This document shows, piece by piece, positions 24,536 through 33,393 of a DNA stretch of 64,000 nt. The notes beneath the pieces were generated by a model, which searched no databases, was not told the DNA's origin, and was given only the letters and a program-made list of their open reading frames with translations. The translations under genes were made by a program, and so were the position numbers. This DNA comes from Patescibacteria group bacterium (lineage in GTDB: Bacteria > Patescibacteriota > Gracilibacteria > Peribacterales > Peribacteraceae), in contig JALQTW010000001.1 of NCBI GenBank assembly GCA_023263945.1, positions 644,469 to 708,468 on the forward strand. Reading direction: 5' to 3'. Numbering within the stretch: the stretch's first letter is position 1; each line of letters begins with the position of its first letter.

Positions 24536-24795
24536 CGATGTCCGCAGCATTCACACGTAGTACGTTGGATGGGGCGACACAATACAGAATTTGTAATACG
24601 TGAACCAACATCAAACGAGAGTTCGGCACCTTTTTGCATAGCGATTCGGACTTCATCGCTTGTGACGGCAATCTTCTTTGTAGCTAATGTTGATGAAAGA
24701 ATCGCAGCAGCGCATTCAGGACAAAACACTGCTGCATCAGGATATTCCTCACTTTGGAAAATGACTTCGGCGGACAGAGATGCATCGAGGTTCAT
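24532..24795 (-). CDS. Small protein with two CxxC-type motifs
   Basis: 87 residues, soluble. FCPECA at about 24-29 and TCECCGH at the very C-terminus provide four cysteines that could bind one zinc; between them is an ordinary helical/strand stretch without further cysteines except one. No family recognised. It is convergent with the 55-residue membrane gene (4 bp overlap) and lies downstream of tyrS on the same strand, after about 170 bp with nothing I can identify. Confidence 0.5.
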   Translation of the reverse strand: MNLDASLSAEVIFQSEEYPDAAVFCPECAAAILSSTLATKKIAVTSDEVRIAMQKGAELSFDVGSRITNSVLCRPIQRTTCECCGHR

Positions 24796-24969
24796 GTCTC
24801 TATTCTTCGGAGAATGGGGGGGAAATCAAGACTCTCGGTAGATTCGTATCACTTCTGTTCATTTTTTGAACATATCAACTTGATGGCTTTCTGAAGGTCT
24901 GAAGCTGGTTTTTCTATGAACAGTTCACAATCAGAACGACTTGAGAAAAATGTCAAAAATGAGCCAATT

Positions 24970-26148
24970 CTATTTGCCCTTTTTGATCTTCAAAAACTTT
25001 CTCTTTCCCACCTTATAAATCCCCTCCTCGGCCTTTGCATCCACACGTGTAATCACGGTGTCATCTTTCTTCACAGCATTCTGTTCAATCAGTCGTCGTG
25101 CTTCACTTTTGGATGAAACAATCTTTTCAGAGACTAAGACATCAATGAGTGATGTTCCAGATTTCACAGAAACTTCCTGCACGTCATCAGGCACACCTTT
25201 GTCCTTAAAAACACTCTCAAATTGCTGCTCAGCATGTACTGCAGCATCCTTTCCGTGGTAGAGCGTCACGATCTCCCGTGCCAGACGCATCTTGAGCTCC
25301 TTGGGATTTGTACTGCCGTTCTTGATTGCTTTCTCTGCTTCTTGTACGTCTTTCATGGGAATGTCGGTGCAGCATTCCATATAGGTGGGAATGAGATCAT
25401 CCCGAATGGTCATGAGTCGACCGTACATTTCGTTGGGAGCATCTGTAAGGTAAATGCAGTTCTCATAGGATTTACTCATCTTCCTGCCATCCGTTCCTTC
25501 AATCAGCTTTGTGGTCAAAACAAATTTATCGCGCTTTCCGTAGGCTTTTTGAAGTGTTCTTCCCGCCAGCATGTTGAAGTATTGATCATTCCCTCCAAGC
25601 TCGCAATCGACATCGAGGATAACGGAATCGTATCCAACAAGCAGAGGGTAGAGAAATTCGACCACGCTGATGGGATTTCCGTCTTTTATCCTTTTTTCGA
25701 ACATATCTCGTTCTAGCATCTGTTGTACAGTGTAGTGACTTGCGAGCTCCATCATTTTTTTCGCATCAATTTTTTCCAACCATTCATGGTTGTAGCGGAT
25801 TTCCAATTTCTCCGTATTCAGAAGCAATTTTGCCTGCTCGATGTACGTCTCAAAGTTCTTCTTCACCTGTTCTGCGCTGAGTGCTTCACGCAATGTGTCG
25901 CGGCCTGAAGGGTCTCCAATCATCGCGGTAAAGCTCCCAATAATGAGAATCACCTGATGACCGGCATCCTGGAATGCACGCATCTTCCGAAGCGGTACGG
26001 AGTGCCCCAGATGGATCTTTGTTCCGGTTGGGTCGATCCCGAAATAGACACGAATTGACTTTCCGCTCTTTAACTTTTCTTCTGCCAGTTTTTTGGGTGT
26101 CACATTTGTAACAGCACGGGTGAGAAGTTCCGATGCGGGGGTAGCCAT
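24970..26148 (-). CDS. tyrS: Tyrosyl-tRNA synthetase
   Basis: 392 residues, class I synthetase. 'YFGIDPTGTKIHLGHSVPL' carries the HIGH motif (HLGH), 'ELGGNDQYFNMLAGR' the tyrosine pocket region, and 'GTDGRKMSKSYENCI' the KMSKS loop. The C-terminal S4 domain (about 330-390, 'LIDVLVSEKIVSSKSEARRL') binds the tRNA. The compact layout resembles the TyrZ-type group. TACGCT ends 8 nt before the ATG, with TTGCTG 18 bp further upstream, and no Shine-Dalgarno. It is divergent from the rluD-like gene, with only 29 bp between the start codons, so the promoters must overlap. Confidence 0.95.
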   Translation of the reverse strand: MATPASELLTRAVTNVTPKKLAEEKLKSGKSIRVYFGIDPTGTKIHLGHSVPLRKMRAFQDAGHQVILIIGSFTAMIGDPSGRDTLREALSAEQVKKNFETYIEQAKLLLNTEKLEIRYNHEWLEKIDAKKMMELASHYTVQQMLERDMFEKRIKDGNPISVVEFLYPLLVGYDSVILDVDCELGGNDQYFNMLAGRTLQKAYGKRDKFVLTTKLIEGTDGRKMSKSYENCIYLTDAPNEMYGRLMTIRDDLIPTYMECCTDIPMKDVQEAEKAIKNGSTNPKELKMRLAREIVTLYHGKDAAVHAEQQFESVFKDKGVPDDVQEVSVKSGTSLIDVLVSEKIVSSKSEARRLIEQNAVKKDDTVITRVDAKAEEGIYKVGKRKFLKIKKGK

Positions 26149-26177
26149 ATGCCCCTAGCGTACGGCATAGTGGAGGT

Positions 26178-27113
26178 ATGCAGCAAACAGACTGGATGGC
26201 CGAATCTCCCATGCGCTTGGATGCGTTCCTTGCGCAGCATCCTGCTATGAAGAGCCGCATGCAGGCGCAGAAGCTCATTGAAGATGGAAACGTGTCCATA
26301 GAAGGCAAGACGATCAAGAAGCCCGCCTACACACTGGAGATAGGAGACGTTGTGTCTGTCACGTTCCCAGAATCGCTCTCATCCGATGATCGAATTGAAG
26401 CAGTAAATCTTCACCTTCCCGTTCTCTTTGAAGATGCATCCTGCATGGTGGTTGATAAACCTGCGGGTATCAGTGTGCATCCCGCACCTGGCATGAAAGA
26501 CACAACGATTCTCCACGGAGCAGCATTCCTCTTTAAAGAACGAAAACTTCCCTTTTCTCCGTCAGAAGTACTAGTACATCGGCTCGACAAGGAAACAACA
26601 GGATGTCTACTTCTTGCAAAAACACCAAAGGCACATTTGGCACTCCAGAAACAATTTCAGGATCGAACCGTAGAAAAAACCTATCTTGCACTTGTCTACG
26701 GTGTTCCTGTTCACCCGAAAGCTGTTATTGAGGCATCCATCGGACGGGATCCTTCCCACCGCACCCGAATGAGTGTGCACAGAACAAAATCTTCCCGCGA
26801 TGCGAGGACAGGCTATACCGTCCTCTCTTCCACGCGCGAATGCTCACTCCTCGCGTGTGATCTTTTCACTGGACGCACCCATCAAATTCGCGTGCATTTG
26901 AAATCGATTGGACATCCAGTGCTCGGAGACTCCACGTACTACTCCCCTGCTTCTGAAAAATGTTCTGCAAAGAATGGCATTGACGATCTCTGTCTCCATG
27001 CATGGAAACTTTCGTTTGTCTCTCCTGCATCCAAAAAGAAGATCGCTCTTGAAGCAACTCCCGCTCCCCTCTTTCAAGCAACACTCGAAAAACTTGGCTT
27101 ACAAAAGACATAA
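26178..27113 (+). CDS. rluD: RluA/RluD-family rRNA pseudouridine synthase
   Basis: 311 residues. The N-terminal S4 domain ('MRLDAFLAQHPAMKSRMQAQ') is followed by the catalytic domain with the signature 'EVLVHRLDKETTGCLLLAKT' (catalytic Asp), 'VVDKPAGISVHPAPGM', 'QFQDRTVEKTYLALVYG' and 'FTGRTHQIRVHLKSIGHPVL'. Family members isomerise uridines in 23S rRNA; the S4 domain and length fit RluD rather than RluA. GGAGGT abuts the ATG, unusually close for a ribosome-binding site. It ends 2 bp before the convergent FecR-like gene. Confidence 0.92.
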   Translation: MQQTDWMAESPMRLDAFLAQHPAMKSRMQAQKLIEDGNVSIEGKTIKKPAYTLEIGDVVSVTFPESLSSDDRIEAVNLHLPVLFEDASCMVVDKPAGISVHPAPGMKDTTILHGAAFLFKERKLPFSPSEVLVHRLDKETTGCLLLAKTPKAHLALQKQFQDRTVEKTYLALVYGVPVHPKAVIEASIGRDPSHRTRMSVHRTKSSRDARTGYTVLSSTRECSLLACDLFTGRTHQIRVHLKSIGHPVLGDSTYYSPASEKCSAKNGIDDLCLHAWKLSFVSPASKKKIALEATPAPLFQATLEKLGLQKT

Positions 27114-27115
27114 AA

Positions 27116-28837
27116 CTACTGTCCTGTTTTAGGCGTATACGTAATAACGTACTGCATGGAGTCCAAAATCTTTCCTTCCTTGTTGCGCGTTACAACCGTG
27201 TAGGTGTTGCGTCCTGGTCGAAGCGTTCCGTACTTTGTTGCGGCATAATAATTCCAGAAATCTTTTCCGGGTGTGTAGAGGGACAATTTATAGCCATTCA
27301 CGTAGACAGAATCTGTCACAGCAGGAGTTTTTCCTTCAATGAGAATGTCATCCTGAATTGTTTCATAGGGCGATATCCCTGGCGCCGTAACAGTCAAGCT
27401 TCCTGGCATCAAAGCATTATTGGAAGGAAGTGATGATGCATCTGATGAAGCAATGGAGGATGTCTGGCTATCTGGCTTGAAGACAATTGTGATAACGACA
27501 GGGTTACTCTTTGCTCCTGTTGCATCCAGTGCACGAATTTCGTATCGATTTTCTCCCTGCTTCATGTTGCCAAGAGCAAGGGACGCAACATATGTCCACG
27601 TCCTGCTTCCTGGCTTAAAGAGTTGCAGCGCATAGTCATTCACCATGATGCCGTTCGTATTTGCGGGTGCACCGCCACTGATGGTGACCTCTTCCTGGTT
27701 TGTCGTAAAGGTGCCACCAGATCCCACAGGTTTTGAAACCGAAGCCATAGGAACCGTTGTCTGCGTGCGTGTCACAGTACGGGACACCGTTTCCAGCACA
27801 TTTCCCGCTCGATCCTTTGCAGAGATGGTCAGTGTCACACTGGCGGCCGTGAGCGTCACATCCTGACGGAACGATTGATCGCTTCCAATGAGCACTGCGG
27901 TACCGTTGATCTCTACACTCGTCACCTGCGTTCCTACGGTGCCACTCACGGTCACAGACGTTCCGTTCACGGATTGATTGTTGGTGGGAGTCTGCACATT
28001 CAAAACATCTGAATCACGGGAGGAGCTTTCAATGCTTCCGCTCCCTGTTGATGGAAGAGGCTGTGAAGAGAGTGCCGTCATGCTCTCCTTCAGGAAGAGG
28101 TCGGTTGACTCCTTTTCACCAAAGGTTCTGCGGTAGGTATAAGGGTCGGAGCCGCTCTCAATACTTGTTCGTGCAGAGGGTGTGAGTGCCAACACTTGTC
28201 CTTCTCCAATAACGATTTCTTTGGAGGAGCCGCTTGGAAGTTCTAAGAGAGAGGTAAGGCCAAGACCGGACGACTCCGTCACAGCAAGAACATCATCGCT
28301 GATGAGCGCACTTGCGCTGTGTGGGATGCTGATGGATTGGGTATCTGTTTTGACCGTACGTGTAATGGAGCCTGTAAAGACATTCTGCGATGGCGTCATG
28401 AGGAATATTCTTCCCTTTGGAAGGTCCAGTGTGAGGACAGACGGTTTCTCCGTCATACGACTGCTCTCTTCCAGCGTGAGCTGACTTTGCTGATCCATTC
28501 GCAGTTTCGTTCCATCGAAGAAGATAAGAACAGCATTTCCACCATTGCTCGTATAAATCGTATCCCCTTCATACACCTTCAGCTGATCTTCCCCTCTCTG
28601 TACATCTCCTCCTTGCAGAGAGACCTGCACGCCGTCTGGATTTTCGTCAATACTCAACACAGCGCCTGCCTTTTGCTGTGATGAGAAATCAAAAAACGAG
28701 AGAACCTGCGTTCCCAAAAACCACAGAATCAGCAGAATAATTGCCCCAATGATGAGGCGAATCCAGATGCGGGGGCGCTCCTCATGAACGAACATTTGCG
28801 TCTGCATTCTGCGCCGGCGTCTATTGGAGAGGAGCAT
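27116..28837 (-). CDS. Membrane-anchored FecR-domain protein with Ig-like repeats
   Basis: 573 residues. A basic N-terminus (RRRRR) and a membrane helix (about 27-47) anchor the protein. Residues about 85-220 look like a FecR domain ('VYEGDTIYTSNGGNAVLIFF', 'GTKLRMDQQSQLTLEESS'), then a Ser/Gly linker and at least two to three Ig-like beta-sandwich domains ('VNGTSVTVSGTVGTQVTSVE', 'DRAGNVLETVSRTV', 'TVTAPGISPYETIQDDILIE'). This plan suggests a cell-surface scaffold or adhesin. TACGAT ends 8 nt before the ATG at 28837, supporting the long start over Met11. It lies upstream of the pilus ATPase on the same strand. Confidence 0.85.
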   Translation of the reverse strand: MLLSNRRRRRMQTQMFVHEERPRIWIRLIIGAIILLILWFLGTQVLSFFDFSSQQKAGAVLSIDENPDGVQVSLQGGDVQRGEDQLKVYEGDTIYTSNGGNAVLIFFDGTKLRMDQQSQLTLEESSRMTEKPSVLTLDLPKGRIFLMTPSQNVFTGSITRTVKTDTQSISIPHSASALISDDVLAVTESSGLGLTSLLELPSGSSKEIVIGEGQVLALTPSARTSIESGSDPYTYRRTFGEKESTDLFLKESMTALSSQPLPSTGSGSIESSSRDSDVLNVQTPTNNQSVNGTSVTVSGTVGTQVTSVEINGTAVLIGSDQSFRQDVTLTAASVTLTISAKDRAGNVLETVSRTVTRTQTTVPMASVSKPVGSGGTFTTNQEEVTISGGAPANTNGIMVNDYALQLFKPGSRTWTYVASLALGNMKQGENRYEIRALDATGAKSNPVVITIVFKPDSQTSSIASSDASSLPSNNALMPGSLTVTAPGISPYETIQDDILIEGKTPAVTDSVYVNGYKLSLYTPGKDFWNYYAATKYGTLRPGRNTYTVVTRNKEGKILDSMQYVITYTPKTGQ

Positions 28838-28891
28838 GGCACACCATCGTAGGAAAGAGAGGCCATGGTTGGCAAGAGGTTTTTAACAACC

Positions 28892-28979
28892 TAAGAAGTT
28901 CTTAGTTTTCAGTTCTTGGTTTTTAGAAGAAGAATTGATGACAAGAAACTAATAACCAACAACAAATAACTAATAACTT
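28892..28979. repeat. Inverted heptamer-type repeat (AGTTCTT/AATAACC class)
   Basis: Left arm AAGTTCTTAGTTTTCAGTTCTTGGTTTTTAG; right arm AACTAATAACCAACAACAAATAACTAATAAC. The arms are more diverged than in other copies. The element sits between two genes on the minus strand and touches the stop codon of the pilus ATPase gene. Confidence 0.7.
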
Positions 28980-30088
28980 TACGCCGTCACCCTCGCTATC
29001 TCCTCCCTCAGCGATATCTTCTCTTGAATGAACTTTTCCCCCCAATCATGCATGGAGAGGTATCCCTCTTTACGTGCGGCTTCTTCTACTTCACTTTCAT
29101 GCGCTTGAGAAAGAATCAAATCGCGAACGTTATTAGATGCCACAAGCAACTCTGGAAGTGCACACTGCCCTCCAAATGTTTTGGGGTCCGATGCATCGCA
29201 CGTTTCTTTCTTCTTACATTCATCCGTGAGAGTGCGAATGAGACGCTGTGCCAGAATGGCGCGGAGCGCGGGAGCAAATGTATAGGGGCTCACACCCATG
29301 GAGAGAAGGCGTGGAATGGCCTCAATAGCAGAGTTTGTATGGAGTGTCGCAAGAACCAAGTGACCTGTAAGGGAAGCGTCGATCGCTGTTTGTGCCGTTT
29401 CATAGTCACGAATTTCTCCCACGAGGATGATATCCGGATCGTGACGAAGAATGGAGCGTAGACCCGAGGCAAACGTGTAACCGTGGTCGGGATCTACCTG
29501 ACTTTGAATAATGCCGGGCAGTTCGTACTCAATAGGGTCTTCCAGTGTCACGATATTACGGTCCTTCCCTGTCACGAGGGAAAGAAGTGCATAGAGCGTT
29601 GTTGTTTTTCCAGATCCCGTAGGACCCGTGACAAGAATCAGGCCGTTTGGAAGTTCGATGAGTTCACGGAGTTTCTTTTCGATCTCTTCTGGGAATCCAA
29701 GCACATTGAGCGGAACAATACCGCGCTTGGGGTCCAAGAAACGAAGTGTGAAGGCTTCCCCAAAACGTGTGGGGATGGTTGCGACACGGACGTTGATCAT
29801 GCGATCTTCAAACGCAAACGTGTACTGTCCGTCCTGCGCCGCAGATTCAATATTCAGTTTCAACTTAGAATGAAATTTGATACGTCGCTGCATGGTGATA
29901 TACACATCGTGTGAGACGGTAAGAAGGGGCATTAAAATCCCCTGCTGCCTCCATTCAATGCGGACATCGCCCTTTTGTGGATTGATGTGAATATCCGAGA
30001 TTTTCTGCGTGATGGCAATACGTTGAAGAGCCTCTAAAAGCTGTTCACCATCGAGCCCACGAAGTGTATTGATGTCCAGTGAATCCAT
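28979..30088 (-). CDS. Type IV pilus/type II secretion ATPase (PilB/GspE family), short form
   Basis: 369 residues. Shared features: 'SDIHINPQKGDVRIEWR' (N2 domain), 'RVATIPTRFGEAFTLRFLDP', Walker A 'LVTGPTGSGKTTTLYALL', Asp box 'TLEDPIEYELPGIIQSQVDP', Walker B 'DIILVGEIRDYETAQTA' and His box 'GHLVLATLHTNSA'. The N1/MshEN domain of full PilB or GspE is absent, and the zinc-type CxxC pairs are reduced to three scattered Cys (about 300-320). By sequence it is closer to PilB/GspE than to PilT. It powers pilin assembly. TATAAT ends 6 nt before the ATG; AAGGAG between them could be either leader or chance. Partners (PilC, pilins, PilM) are not in the window. Confidence 0.9.
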   Translation of the reverse strand: MDSLDINTLRGLDGEQLLEALQRIAITQKISDIHINPQKGDVRIEWRQQGILMPLLTVSHDVYITMQRRIKFHSKLKLNIESAAQDGQYTFAFEDRMINVRVATIPTRFGEAFTLRFLDPKRGIVPLNVLGFPEEIEKKLRELIELPNGLILVTGPTGSGKTTTLYALLSLVTGKDRNIVTLEDPIEYELPGIIQSQVDPDHGYTFASGLRSILRHDPDIILVGEIRDYETAQTAIDASLTGHLVLATLHTNSAIEAIPRLLSMGVSPYTFAPALRAILAQRLIRTLTDECKKKETCDASDPKTFGGQCALPELLVASNNVRDLILSQAHESEVEEAARKEGYLSMHDWGEKFIQEKISLREEIARVTA

Positions 30089-30136
30089 CTCCTTATTATA
30101 CCTCAGAAATGCTCTCTATGCTAGGATGGGCTCCCC

Positions 30137-32683
30137 ATGGTGCTTCGGGTCCCGGCAAAGACATCGGAAACGCTCAGAAAGCGCTCTCTGGAGCGGCGTT
30201 CGCTTATTCTCTATGCCCTGCTTCTCGTCATTGGATTGGTGCTTGTTTCCCGCCTCATTGAGCTCCAAATTGTAGAGGGAAGTGAGTACCATGAAATCGC
30301 CCAAGCACAGCACTACGGTGGTATTGTTCTTCCTGCCAAACGCGGGGAGATTTTGAGCCGCAATAGTAAGACGGATGAGACGAGTATTTTTGCAACGAAC
30401 ACCACGCTGGATTTGTTGTATATCGATCCCCTTGTCGTCACGACCGATCACGCCCGCATTGCAGATTCTCTTGCGCACGTTCTGGTGACAGAACAGTTTG
30501 ATGCTGCGTGCCGAAAAGGACTTTCCGAGTGTCCTACGGAACTGACGAAGTTTTACCGTGAAGCATTTGATCCCTTAAAGACCTCTTCCTTTCTTCAGGC
30601 AACCGTGAGCGGTTCCACTCTTTTGGAAGCTCTTGGAACGGGAGGTCTTACCATCACGCCGCCTGTTCTTCCCGATCTCACAGAAGTGAGACGACAATTT
30701 GCACGTTCCATTGAAGAGCGCATTCGCGAAAAGCGCGTGACGTTCGTGCCACTTCTGTACGGATCCAACAAAGTGCAGCGCGAAAAAGTACGAGCGCTCA
30801 GCATTCCCGGTATTGTTGTAAACGATACAGATAAACTCATTTACGCGGATCCTGAAAACGTCCTGCAGGGAAGTGTGACATCCATCGCTCGTCAGCTCTC
30901 TCCTCTCCTGGTTCTGGATCAAGATTTTCTCCGCTCTCAATTACGTCAGCGTCCTCTTCGGTATGTGCCGGTCATGGGCCGCCTGACGCCAGATCTCTCA
31001 TTGAAGGTAAAGGAACTCAAACTGCAGTCCGCAAAGGAAACGGACAGATTGCGCAGTGAGGAATTTGCAAAGACAGGAAAACGCAATGAACAGATTGATG
31101 ATCCTTTCCGCGGGGTTGCTCTTATTGCAGAACACTGGCGTTATTACCCAGATACCACCATCGGTTCCCACGTGGTGGGATTCATTAACACGCTCCAGGA
31201 GCCGCAATACGGCATTGAACGCACATTCGATGCCCAGCTTCGTGGTCAGGAAGGACTTCTGGCAACCGTGAATGATCCCTTTGGCGGTCAGATTGTGTCC
31301 ACCCAACAGAAAGTGATTGATCCCCGTGATGGGTCCGCCATTGTTCTCACTATCGACCGATTCGTGCAGAAGAAAGTGGAGGAATTCCTGCAGGAGAAAA
31401 TTAAGGCGGTAGATGCAGAGAGTGCTCAGGCGATTGTGATGGATCCGAAAACAGGACGCATTATTGCCATGGCGAATGCACCCGTGTTTGATAGCAACAT
31501 CTATGCATCTGTGTATGAAAAAGAACCGATTATCATTGCGCCCGGTGATGAAAAGAAGATTGTCGTGGAAATTTTTCATCCTGTGACGAATGTGCGTGTG
31601 CTGAAGGCGTACTTGAATGATCTCACACCCGATGGACGGAAAAACTTAAGCAAGGAAACACAGCAACAACTGATCGATATTGAAAAACTGTATGATCTTC
31701 GTGATGTGTCCCGCTATTATCTTTACTTGGGTGAGAACAGCCGCCGCGAGATTTTCCCAACCGATAAACCCCATGTGTGGCTCAAGTATAAAAATAACAT
31801 CGGTGTGGGTTCATACTTGAACCGCACGATTCAGGAAATTTATGAACCGGGATCCGTGGGAAAAGCCATCACCATGTCCATCGCCATCGACCAGGGTGAA
31901 GTGACGCCCAATGACATCTACGATGATGCCGGTCCTGTGAAGATTGATGAATACACCATCAAGAACGCTCTCAATAAGTACTACGGAAAAGTGACAGTCA
32001 CAGACTGTATCGCATTCTCCATCAACACGTGTATGACGAGCGTCAGCAAGAAACTTGGTCGGAAACTCTTCTACAACGAACTCAAGAAATTCGGTTTTGG
32101 CACTATTACGGGCGTGGAACTGGATAACGAACTTCCAGGAGAAGTGAGGTACTGGCGGGACTGGAGTGATGCGCTCCTTGCAACGGCAGCCTACGGACAG
32201 GGAATTTCAGCCACTCCCCTTCAGGTGATTACCGCGTTTGCATCCATCGCAAACGGTGGAAAATTGATGCGGCCGACGATTATTGATGAAGTTCGTCACA
32301 GTGACGGTACCGTAGATACCAACGAACCGCGCGTTGTGGATCAAGTCTTGAAGCCAGAGACGACCGCAACGATGACGGCTATGTTGGTGCACAGTGCAGC
32401 CTTTGGATACGCAAAACCGGGAAAAGTACCTGGGCACCGCATTGCAGGAAAAACAGGAACCAGTCAGATTGCAGGCCCCGGTGGAAAATATGAAAACGGA
32501 ACGGGATCCACCATTGCAACCTATGCAGGGTTTGCACCTGTTGATGATCCCAAATTTGTCATCCTCGTGAAGTTCGATCGTCCTAAAAAGGAAGTGTACG
32601 GCTCTCTCTCTGCAGCTCCTGTGTTTCAGGAGATTGCTGCATTTCTGTTTGAGTATTACGGCATTCCGCCGGATGAGAAATAG
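30137..32683 (+). CDS. Class B penicillin-binding protein (PBP2/FtsI-type transpeptidase)
   Basis: 848 residues, longer than usual (about 600-700). A membrane helix at about 24-41 and the start of the pedestal domain ('LPAKRGEILSRN') follow the class B plan. The transpeptidase motifs are present: SVGK with Ser573 in 'YEPGSVGKAITM', SIN with Ser628, and KTG with Lys772 in 'AGKTGTSQI'. Between 'MANAPVFDSNIY' and the SxxK motif there are about 85 extra residues rich in Lys, Asp and Tyr. The pedestal region is also enlarged. It cross-links peptidoglycan at the outer face. Divergent from the pilus ATPase gene. Whether it serves division or elongation cannot be told. Confidence 0.92.
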   Translation: MVLRVPAKTSETLRKRSLERRSLILYALLLVIGLVLVSRLIELQIVEGSEYHEIAQAQHYGGIVLPAKRGEILSRNSKTDETSIFATNTTLDLLYIDPLVVTTDHARIADSLAHVLVTEQFDAACRKGLSECPTELTKFYREAFDPLKTSSFLQATVSGSTLLEALGTGGLTITPPVLPDLTEVRRQFARSIEERIREKRVTFVPLLYGSNKVQREKVRALSIPGIVVNDTDKLIYADPENVLQGSVTSIARQLSPLLVLDQDFLRSQLRQRPLRYVPVMGRLTPDLSLKVKELKLQSAKETDRLRSEEFAKTGKRNEQIDDPFRGVALIAEHWRYYPDTTIGSHVVGFINTLQEPQYGIERTFDAQLRGQEGLLATVNDPFGGQIVSTQQKVIDPRDGSAIVLTIDRFVQKKVEEFLQEKIKAVDAESAQAIVMDPKTGRIIAMANAPVFDSNIYASVYEKEPIIIAPGDEKKIVVEIFHPVTNVRVLKAYLNDLTPDGRKNLSKETQQQLIDIEKLYDLRDVSRYYLYLGENSRREIFPTDKPHVWLKYKNNIGVGSYLNRTIQEIYEPGSVGKAITMSIAIDQGEVTPNDIYDDAGPVKIDEYTIKNALNKYYGKVTVTDCIAFSINTCMTSVSKKLGRKLFYNELKKFGFGTITGVELDNELPGEVRYWRDWSDALLATAAYGQGISATPLQVITAFASIANGGKLMRPTIIDEVRHSDGTVDTNEPRVVDQVLKPETTATMTAMLVHSAAFGYAKPGKVPGHRIAGKTGTSQIAGPGGKYENGTGSTIATYAGFAPVDDPKFVILVKFDRPKKEVYGSLSAAPVFQEIAAFLFEYYGIPPDEK

Positions 32684-32708
32684 AATAAGAGAGTAAGAGA
32701 AGAACTAG

Positions 32709-32726
32709 CGCAGAATACTTTCTGCG
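32709..32726 (+). terminator. Hairpin after the PBP gene
   Basis: CGCAGAA TACT TTCTGCG, a perfect 7-bp stem 25 nt after the PBP stop codon. No strong T-run follows, so termination there is only probable. Confidence 0.4.
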
Positions 32727-32742
32727 ATGAAAGGCATCATAG

Positions 32743-32769
32743 AAAAATCCGCGGGGGAGCGCCGCGGAT
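32743..32769 (-). terminator. Intrinsic terminator of the 32796-33164 gene
   Basis: On the minus strand ATCCGCGG and CCGCGGAT form a perfect 8-bp stem around a 7-nt loop, followed by TTTTT. It lies 27 nt after the stop of the minus-strand gene. Confidence 0.8.
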
Positions 32770-32795
32770 GTGAGTACGAGGACTCACGGTTTTTC

Positions 32796-33164
32796 TCATC
32801 GGATCGCACCAAGCTGCCTTATGAGAGCATCTGCCTTTTGTGTGCTGGAGTGCATGGAAATGACACTGATTTCGAAGAACACGCAGGTCGGTGGCATCGT
32901 GACGAACAACGTCTCTTCATCCCATGGGAAAATGATGATCTCTTCCTTCGTACCGATGTAGTATCGGACGATGAGAGGTCTTCTGTTCCCAACAATTAAG
33001 ATTCCATCTTGTATGCGCAGAGTGCAATACTTGTAATTGCCTTTCGCAAGACGGATTCCGTATTGACTTGAGAAAGCGACTGACCTTCTCTTTTTTACGA
33101 TGAGGAAATTCACCTCATCCGGTGCGATTTGTCGCGTAGATTTAATGCGATCAACAAGCAGCAT
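32796..33164 (-). CDS. Hypothetical protein with a long structured leader
   Basis: 122 residues from MLLVDRIKSTRQI. Beta-rich, with basic patches ('IVKKRRSVAF', 'RIQDGILIVGNRRPLIVRYY') and a helical C-terminus. No family recognised; a small regulator is a guess only. The start is chosen because AAGGAG lies 9 nt upstream (one of the few clear Shine-Dalgarno sequences here); an in-frame ATG at 33209 is the alternative. The gene is a self-contained unit with a consensus-like promoter about 145 nt upstream and a strong terminator. Confidence 0.65.
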   Translation of the reverse strand: MLLVDRIKSTRQIAPDEVNFLIVKKRRSVAFSSQYGIRLAKGNYKYCTLRIQDGILIVGNRRPLIVRYYIGTKEEIIIFPWDEETLFVTMPPTCVFFEISVISMHSSTQKADALIRQLGAIR

Positions 33165-33304
33165 GATACGTTCTCCTTTTTTGGTGCTCCCCCACGCATC
33201 CTTGCTCATGAAACCGGCTCCCGCGGTTCATGGCATCCATGCGAGGGTCCCGGTGTTCACTGCGAACAAGGGTTGGTAGGGGCGAATGTTCTGTAAAAGA
33301 ACGG
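33165..33304 (-). promoter_or_regulatory. GGA-rich 140-nt leader with hairpin
   Basis: The predicted mRNA leader contains a hairpin (ATGAACCG...CGGTTTCAT with one bulge) and several GGA motifs (GCGGGAGC, AAGGATG, GGGGGAGC, AAAGGAG), the last being the ribosome-binding site. Such spacing is seen in leaders bound by CsrA-type proteins, but no CsrA gene is in the window and this is only a suggestion. Confidence 0.4.
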
Positions 33305-33310
33305 GCGGAG

Positions 33311-33339
33311 AGTATAGGAATATGAAATGCCAGAGTCAA
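33311..33339 (-). promoter_or_regulatory. Promoter of the 33164 gene
   Basis: On the minus strand TTGACT (33334-33339), 17-bp spacer, TATACT (33311-33316). Expected start of transcription is about 33304. Confidence 0.7.
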
Positions 33340-33393
33340 CGGAAAGCAGAAAACGAATTTCGATCGTTTAAACCATTCAACCAATCAACTCTT

